Source of the DNA: CALRBF01 sp964646465
GTDB lineage: Bacteria; Patescibacteriota; Minisyncoccia; SW-4-49-11
Reading direction: 5' to 3'
NCBI GenBank assembly: GCA_964646465.1
Contig: CAZYEN010000004.1
Location: 1 to 33,143 of the forward strand
DNA: 33,143 bases
In this document: piece after piece, positions 30,601 to 33,143 of the stretch
How positions within the stretch are numbered: the stretch's first letter is position 1
Layout: each line of letters starts with the position of its first letter
Notes under the pieces: generated by a model
Database searches by the model: none
What the model was told of the DNA's origin: nothing
What the model saw: the letters and a program-made list of their open reading frames with translations, nothing else
Made by a program: the position numbers and the translations under genes

Positions 30601-31329
30601 GTCAATTCCAGAAAAAATCTCTCTCAAAACAGCAGACCCTGTTGCAGCCTTGAATACAGGAGCAAATTTCATAGACATCAATCTATAATCAATCTCTGAG
30701 ATAATGTTCCATTTTTCAAGAGCATTAAGAAAATCTAAATTTTGTTGTTTAGAGTCAAACAATTCTTTTAGAGCTTCTTCAGTATCATTACCCCCACTTG
30801 TTAAATCTTTAAGTTTAGATTTATACTCAGACTCTACTTGCTTTATATAATCTTTCTTCAAATTTTCATCAACTTCAGTAATGATATAGCTAGAGTAATA
30901 AACTACTTTTTCTACATCAGTTAAAGTTTGGTCAAGTACCAAAGAAATTCTACTTGGAATATTTCTCAAAAACCAAATATGTGCAATAGGTACAGCAAGT
31001 TCAATATGCCCCATTCTTTCTCTTCTGACTGAAGCTTTTGTAACTTCCACTCCACATTTATCACAGACAATTCCTTTATAACGAATTCTTCTGTATTTTC
31101 CACAAGAACATTCAAAGTCACGAACAGGCCCAAAAATTTTCTCTGAGAACAGTCCGTCTTTTTCAGCTTTTTGAGTACGATAATTAATAGTTTCGGGTTT
31201 AGTAACCTCACCATGAGACCATGAAAGAATATCTTCTGGAGAAGCTAAATTTAATTGTATAGAATCAAAGTCAACCACATTCATAGATATGGTCTCTGGA
31301 GTATTATTAGGTGTAAGTTGATTATTCAT
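27697..31329 (-). CDS. rpoC: RNA polymerase subunit beta'
   Basis: The 1210-residue catalytic subunit has the N-terminal zinc ribbon C74-x-C76...C89-x2-C92 (FECSCGKYRR, VCDKCGVEV), RIRF-like clamp regions, the active-site magnesium loop NADFDGDQMAVH (D513, D515, D517), the bridge-helix and trigger-loop region ending GEPATQLTMRTFHQGG, and the second zinc site with SCKTIRGVCQSCYG. Length is normal for bacteria without large lineage-specific inserts. It starts 23 nt after rpoB, the standard rpoB-rpoC order. No intein or frameshift is visible. Confidence 0.99.
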   Translation of the reverse strand: MNNQLTPNNTPETISMNVVDFDSIQLNLASPEDILSWSHGEVTKPETINYRTQKAEKDGLFSEKIFGPVRDFECSCGKYRRIRYKGIVCDKCGVEVTKASVRRERMGHIELAVPIAHIWFLRNIPSRISLVLDQTLTDVEKVVYYSSYIITEVDENLKKDYIKQVESEYKSKLKDLTSGGNDTEEALKELFDSKQQNLDFLNALEKWNIISEIDYRLMSMKFAPVFKAATGSAVLREIFSGIDLEAELVTLDKELEIADGVKAQKIMKKIRFLGGLHQAGVRPEWMFLTHLPVIPPDLRPMVALDGGRFATSDLNDLYRRVINRNNRLKKLMSQRAPEVIVRNEKRMLQEAVDALVDNSMRKGQSTTVASTGQKRALKSLADSLKGKQGRFRQNLLGKRVDYSARSVIVVGPNLKINECGIPKTMALELFKPFIINRLIEDELAHNIRSATRLIEQGLDIVWDILDEVIEHRYVLLNRAPTLHRLSIQAFKPVLIEGKAIQLNPMVCSPFNADFDGDQMAVHVPLSEEAVKEAGELMISDHNLIKPSDGSPSSAPSQDMVLGIYYTTLVDDSKGEVKVFKNFDEAVGAYDHGQIELRELIEIRKEPKLNGELIQTTVGRISFNEILPDSFEYINEVVGKKQLKSILNKALYEFSQPEVGELLDRIKKFGFEEMTRSGLSWAISDFTVSDEREKLIKKAQDGVEEITMQFEDGLLTEKERYAQIIDIWSKASIDIGDLVKSEVDKKGPVFSMIDSGARGSWGQLTQIAGMKGLMISPSGKIIETPITSSFLEGLSELEYFISTHGARKGLVDTALKTATSGYLTRRLVDVNQDVVVKEADCGDTDGLLLSRVDAEYAGDSFDNFLFGRKAVEDIIDPKTKKAIVKAGKLITHKEAKAIDESGIDNVRIRSLVSCKTIRGVCQSCYGIDLGRNELVKIGEAVGIVTAQAIGEPATQLTMRTFHQGGSAGAADVTKGLPRVEEVFEARNPKTPALMSTVNGVVVDVVETAGEIRIKIKADDSKAVKSKAEIKEIVADPIVDIVIVKVGDTVTVGQPLTEGHLDLEKLYKQAGIETLTKYIIQQILEIYNSQGAGIAIKHVEMIVRQMTSRYMVTEPGKSIYLKGQTITRDQLLEANNQIESKEDKIQVDLLLQGITKVALNTESFLSAASFQNTTKVLIEAALFGKEDHLRGLKENVIIGRLIPAGTGFETER

Positions 31330-31352
31330 AGAGATATCTTATTAAATGATGA

Positions 31353-33143
31353 TTATTCTTGAGTAGATTCTACGAGTGTTTTGGCATTTTTCAATTTTAC
31401 ATTGATAGCAAGACCTTTAAGTTCATTGACCAACACATGGAAAGAGGAAGGAATATATGGAGCTTGAATTTTCTCACCTTTAATTATGGATTCATAAGCT
31501 TTTGATCTTCCAATCACATCGTCAGATTTAATAGTTAACATTTCTTGCAACATATGAGCTGCTCCATAACCTTCAAAAGCCCATACTTCCATTTCTCCCA
31601 ATCTCTGTCCTCCCATTTGAGCTTTTCCTCCAAGAGGTTGTTGAGTAATCAAAGAGTAAGGTCCTGTAGATCTCATATGCAATTTATCCTCAATTAAATG
31701 ATTCAACTTCATTACATACATAACTCCAACTGTAGTCTTTTCTCTATATGGCTCACCAGTTTTCCCATCATAAAGCTGAATTTTTCCATCTTCTGGCAAA
31801 TTAGCCTCTCTTAAGAGTTCTTTGATCTTATCCATACTAATTCCATTCAAGGCAGGAGTAGCAACTTTAAGCCCGAGAGCTGAAACCGCAAGTCCTAAAT
31901 GAGTCTCATAAACTTGTCCCAAGTTCATACGAGAAGCAATACCAAGTGGAGTTAGAAGTATATCCAGAGGAGTTCCATCAGCTGAGAAAGGCATATCTTC
32001 TTGAGGTAGAATTTTTGCAATAACTCCTTTATTCCCATGTCTACCAGCTAACTTATCTCCAACGCTAACCTTTCTTAAATGAACTACACTAACTTGAACT
32101 CTTTTAATAACTCCACTAGGAAGTTTGTCTCCATTAGCTCTAGTAAATATCTTCACTCCAACAACTTTACCTTGATGTCCATTTGCCATCTTCAGAGAAG
32201 TATCTTTAACTTCTCTAGATTTTTCACCAAAAATAACTCTTAACAATCTTTCCTCAGCAGTCAAATCAGTCTCACCTTTAGGACTAATTTTACCAACCAA
32301 AATACTTCCAGCTTTAACAGTAGCTCCAATTCTTACAATACCTTCGGCATCTAAATCTTTCAGTCTCTCTTCAGAAACATTAGGAATATCCCGAGTAACT
32401 TGTTCTTCACCAAGACGTGTATCAGAAACATCAATTGAAAAATCTTCAATATGAACAGAAGTAAATACATCTTCTTTAACTAATCTATCTGAGATAATAA
32501 TAGCATCCTCAAAGTTACTTCCCTCATAAGACATAAATCCTACTCTCAAATTCTGACCCAAAGCCAATTCACCATCTTGCATAGAAGAACCATCAGCTAA
32601 TAGATCACCTCTTTTCACCTTTTGTCCAGGAACACATTTTACCTTTTGGTTAACGCTAGTAGATTGGTTAGAGTTTAAGAATTTAGTCAAATCAAATCTA
32701 GTTCTTTGCTTAGATTTAGCATATTCAAATACAATATGAGAGGCATCAGCTTCAATAACAACACCATCTTCAGGAGCCAAAATTAACTGCCCACTATAAA
32801 TAGCAGCATCCTTTTCCATACCAGTTCCAACCATAGGAGAGTCGCTTTTAATAGACGGCACTCCCTGCTTTTGCATGTTTGAACCCATCAAAGCTCTAGC
32901 AGAGTCATTATGTTCCACAAAAGGAATCAGAGAAGTAGAAACAGAAATCAATTGTTTTGGAGAAACATTAATAAATTCAATCTCGTCTCTATCAGCCACA
33001 ATAACATTACTATCCTTACGAGCAATAATTCTATCATTTTGAATCATTCCCTTCTCATCAATCTCAACCACCGCAGAAGCAATAAGATAAGTTTTTTCCG
33101 TAGCCGCATCGAAATACACGACCTCATCAGTAACCTTACCCTT
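31353..33143 (-). CDS. rpoB: RNA polymerase subunit beta, 3' part
   Basis: The frame is open to the right window edge, so 596 C-terminal residues are seen and the start lies outside. Signatures: SLIPFVEHNDSARALMGSNMQKQ (in the rifampicin-pocket downstream region), GQNLRVGFMSYEGSNFEDAIIIS, VGDKLAGRHGNKGVIAKI, LDILLTPLGIASRMNLGQ and the closing GGKAQMGGQRLGEMEVWAFEGYGAAHML. These are the conserved blocks of the beta-subunit C-terminal half that form the catalytic cleft with beta'. The protein ends at STQE, shortly after the usual end. Confidence 0.98.
   Translation of the reverse strand, partial: KGKVTDEVVYFDAATEKTYLIASAVVEIDEKGMIQNDRIIARKDSNVIVADRDEIEFINVSPKQLISVSTSLIPFVEHNDSARALMGSNMQKQGVPSIKSDSPMVGTGMEKDAAIYSGQLILAPEDGVVIEADASHIVFEYAKSKQRTRFDLTKFLNSNQSTSVNQKVKCVPGQKVKRGDLLADGSSMQDGELALGQNLRVGFMSYEGSNFEDAIIISDRLVKEDVFTSVHIEDFSIDVSDTRLGEEQVTRDIPNVSEERLKDLDAEGIVRIGATVKAGSILVGKISPKGETDLTAEERLLRVIFGEKSREVKDTSLKMANGHQGKVVGVKIFTRANGDKLPSGVIKRVQVSVVHLRKVSVGDKLAGRHGNKGVIAKILPQEDMPFSADGTPLDILLTPLGIASRMNLGQVYETHLGLAVSALGLKVATPALNGISMDKIKELLREANLPEDGKIQLYDGKTGEPYREKTTVGVMYVMKLNHLIEDKLHMRSTGPYSLITQQPLGGKAQMGGQRLGEMEVWAFEGYGAAHMLQEMLTIKSDDVIGRSKAYESIIKGEKIQAPYIPSSFHVLVNELKGLAINVKLKNAKTLVESTQE

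Noticed and set aside
1..33143. Alternative genetic code with TGA read as glycine
   Set aside because: TGA ends several genes at the expected protein length (for example at 5761, 16439, 22300 and 23207), and conserved proteins contain no in-frame TGA.

Overview
The window is AT-rich chromosomal DNA from a bacterium, most probably a member of the Candidate Phyla Radiation (Patescibacteria). I infer this from the gene repertoire and short intergenic gaps: a LemA-HtpX pair, RNase Y, a surface SUMF1-domain protein, a VirB2-like membrane protein, a Xer-type recombinase and several small single-helix surface proteins. TGA ends several genes, so it is read as stop; this excludes the lineages that read TGA as glycine. 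Most genes lack a Shine-Dalgarno sequence and have A/T-rich starts. Two (pirin, truB) look leaderless, with an extended -10 box ending 7-8 nt before the ATG.

Left part (1-5.2 kb): the 3' end of a SUMF1-domain gene, a gene-poor stretch with tRNA-Ser, then a leftward set: an MGMT/ATL-like protein and an sppA / ABC ATPase / ABC permease operon. Middle (5.4-11.7 kb): a small unknown gene, a pirin, the lemA-htpX-pyk run, tRNA-Thr with rpmG, a leftward tRNA-Trp with a Fur-family regulator, and tRNA-Gly followed by an exported protein that joins a VirB2-like two-helix membrane region to an M15-type peptidase domain. From 11.7 to 17.6 kb: secA, an anchored surface protein, an M16 protease and a cysteine desulfurase form one probable operon. 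From 17.65 to 21 kb lies an envelope group: an O-antigen-ligase-like protein, a PIG-V-like mannosyltransferase, a DsbB-like thiol oxidase and a MazG-like hydrolase.

The most unusual part is 21.1-24.5 kb. A Xer-type tyrosine recombinase is followed by three small exported-protein genes laid out as tandem units of about 435 nt. Each unit has its own near-consensus -35 / 17 nt / extended -10 promoter, a short leader with a hairpin and a Shine-Dalgarno-like sequence, a 92-99 residue protein with a signal peptide, and a GC-rich terminator. A perfect 29-nt repeat and related terminators mark the unit junctions, while the encoded proteins differ. The first two still share a C-terminal signature (Cys, Gly-x-Pro, [FY]PG[VI]x end). 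Their G+C content and codon choice differ from the rest of the window. Four REP-like palindromic elements are scattered around this region, two of them as a head-to-head inverted pair.

Right part (23.7-33.1 kb): leftward housekeeping genes: truB, a small unknown, an HU-type protein, rny, an anchored unknown, rpoC and the 3' part of rpoB. Clear sigma-70-type promoters (TTGACA-like, 17 nt, TATAAT-like) can be read before many units, including all four tRNA genes.
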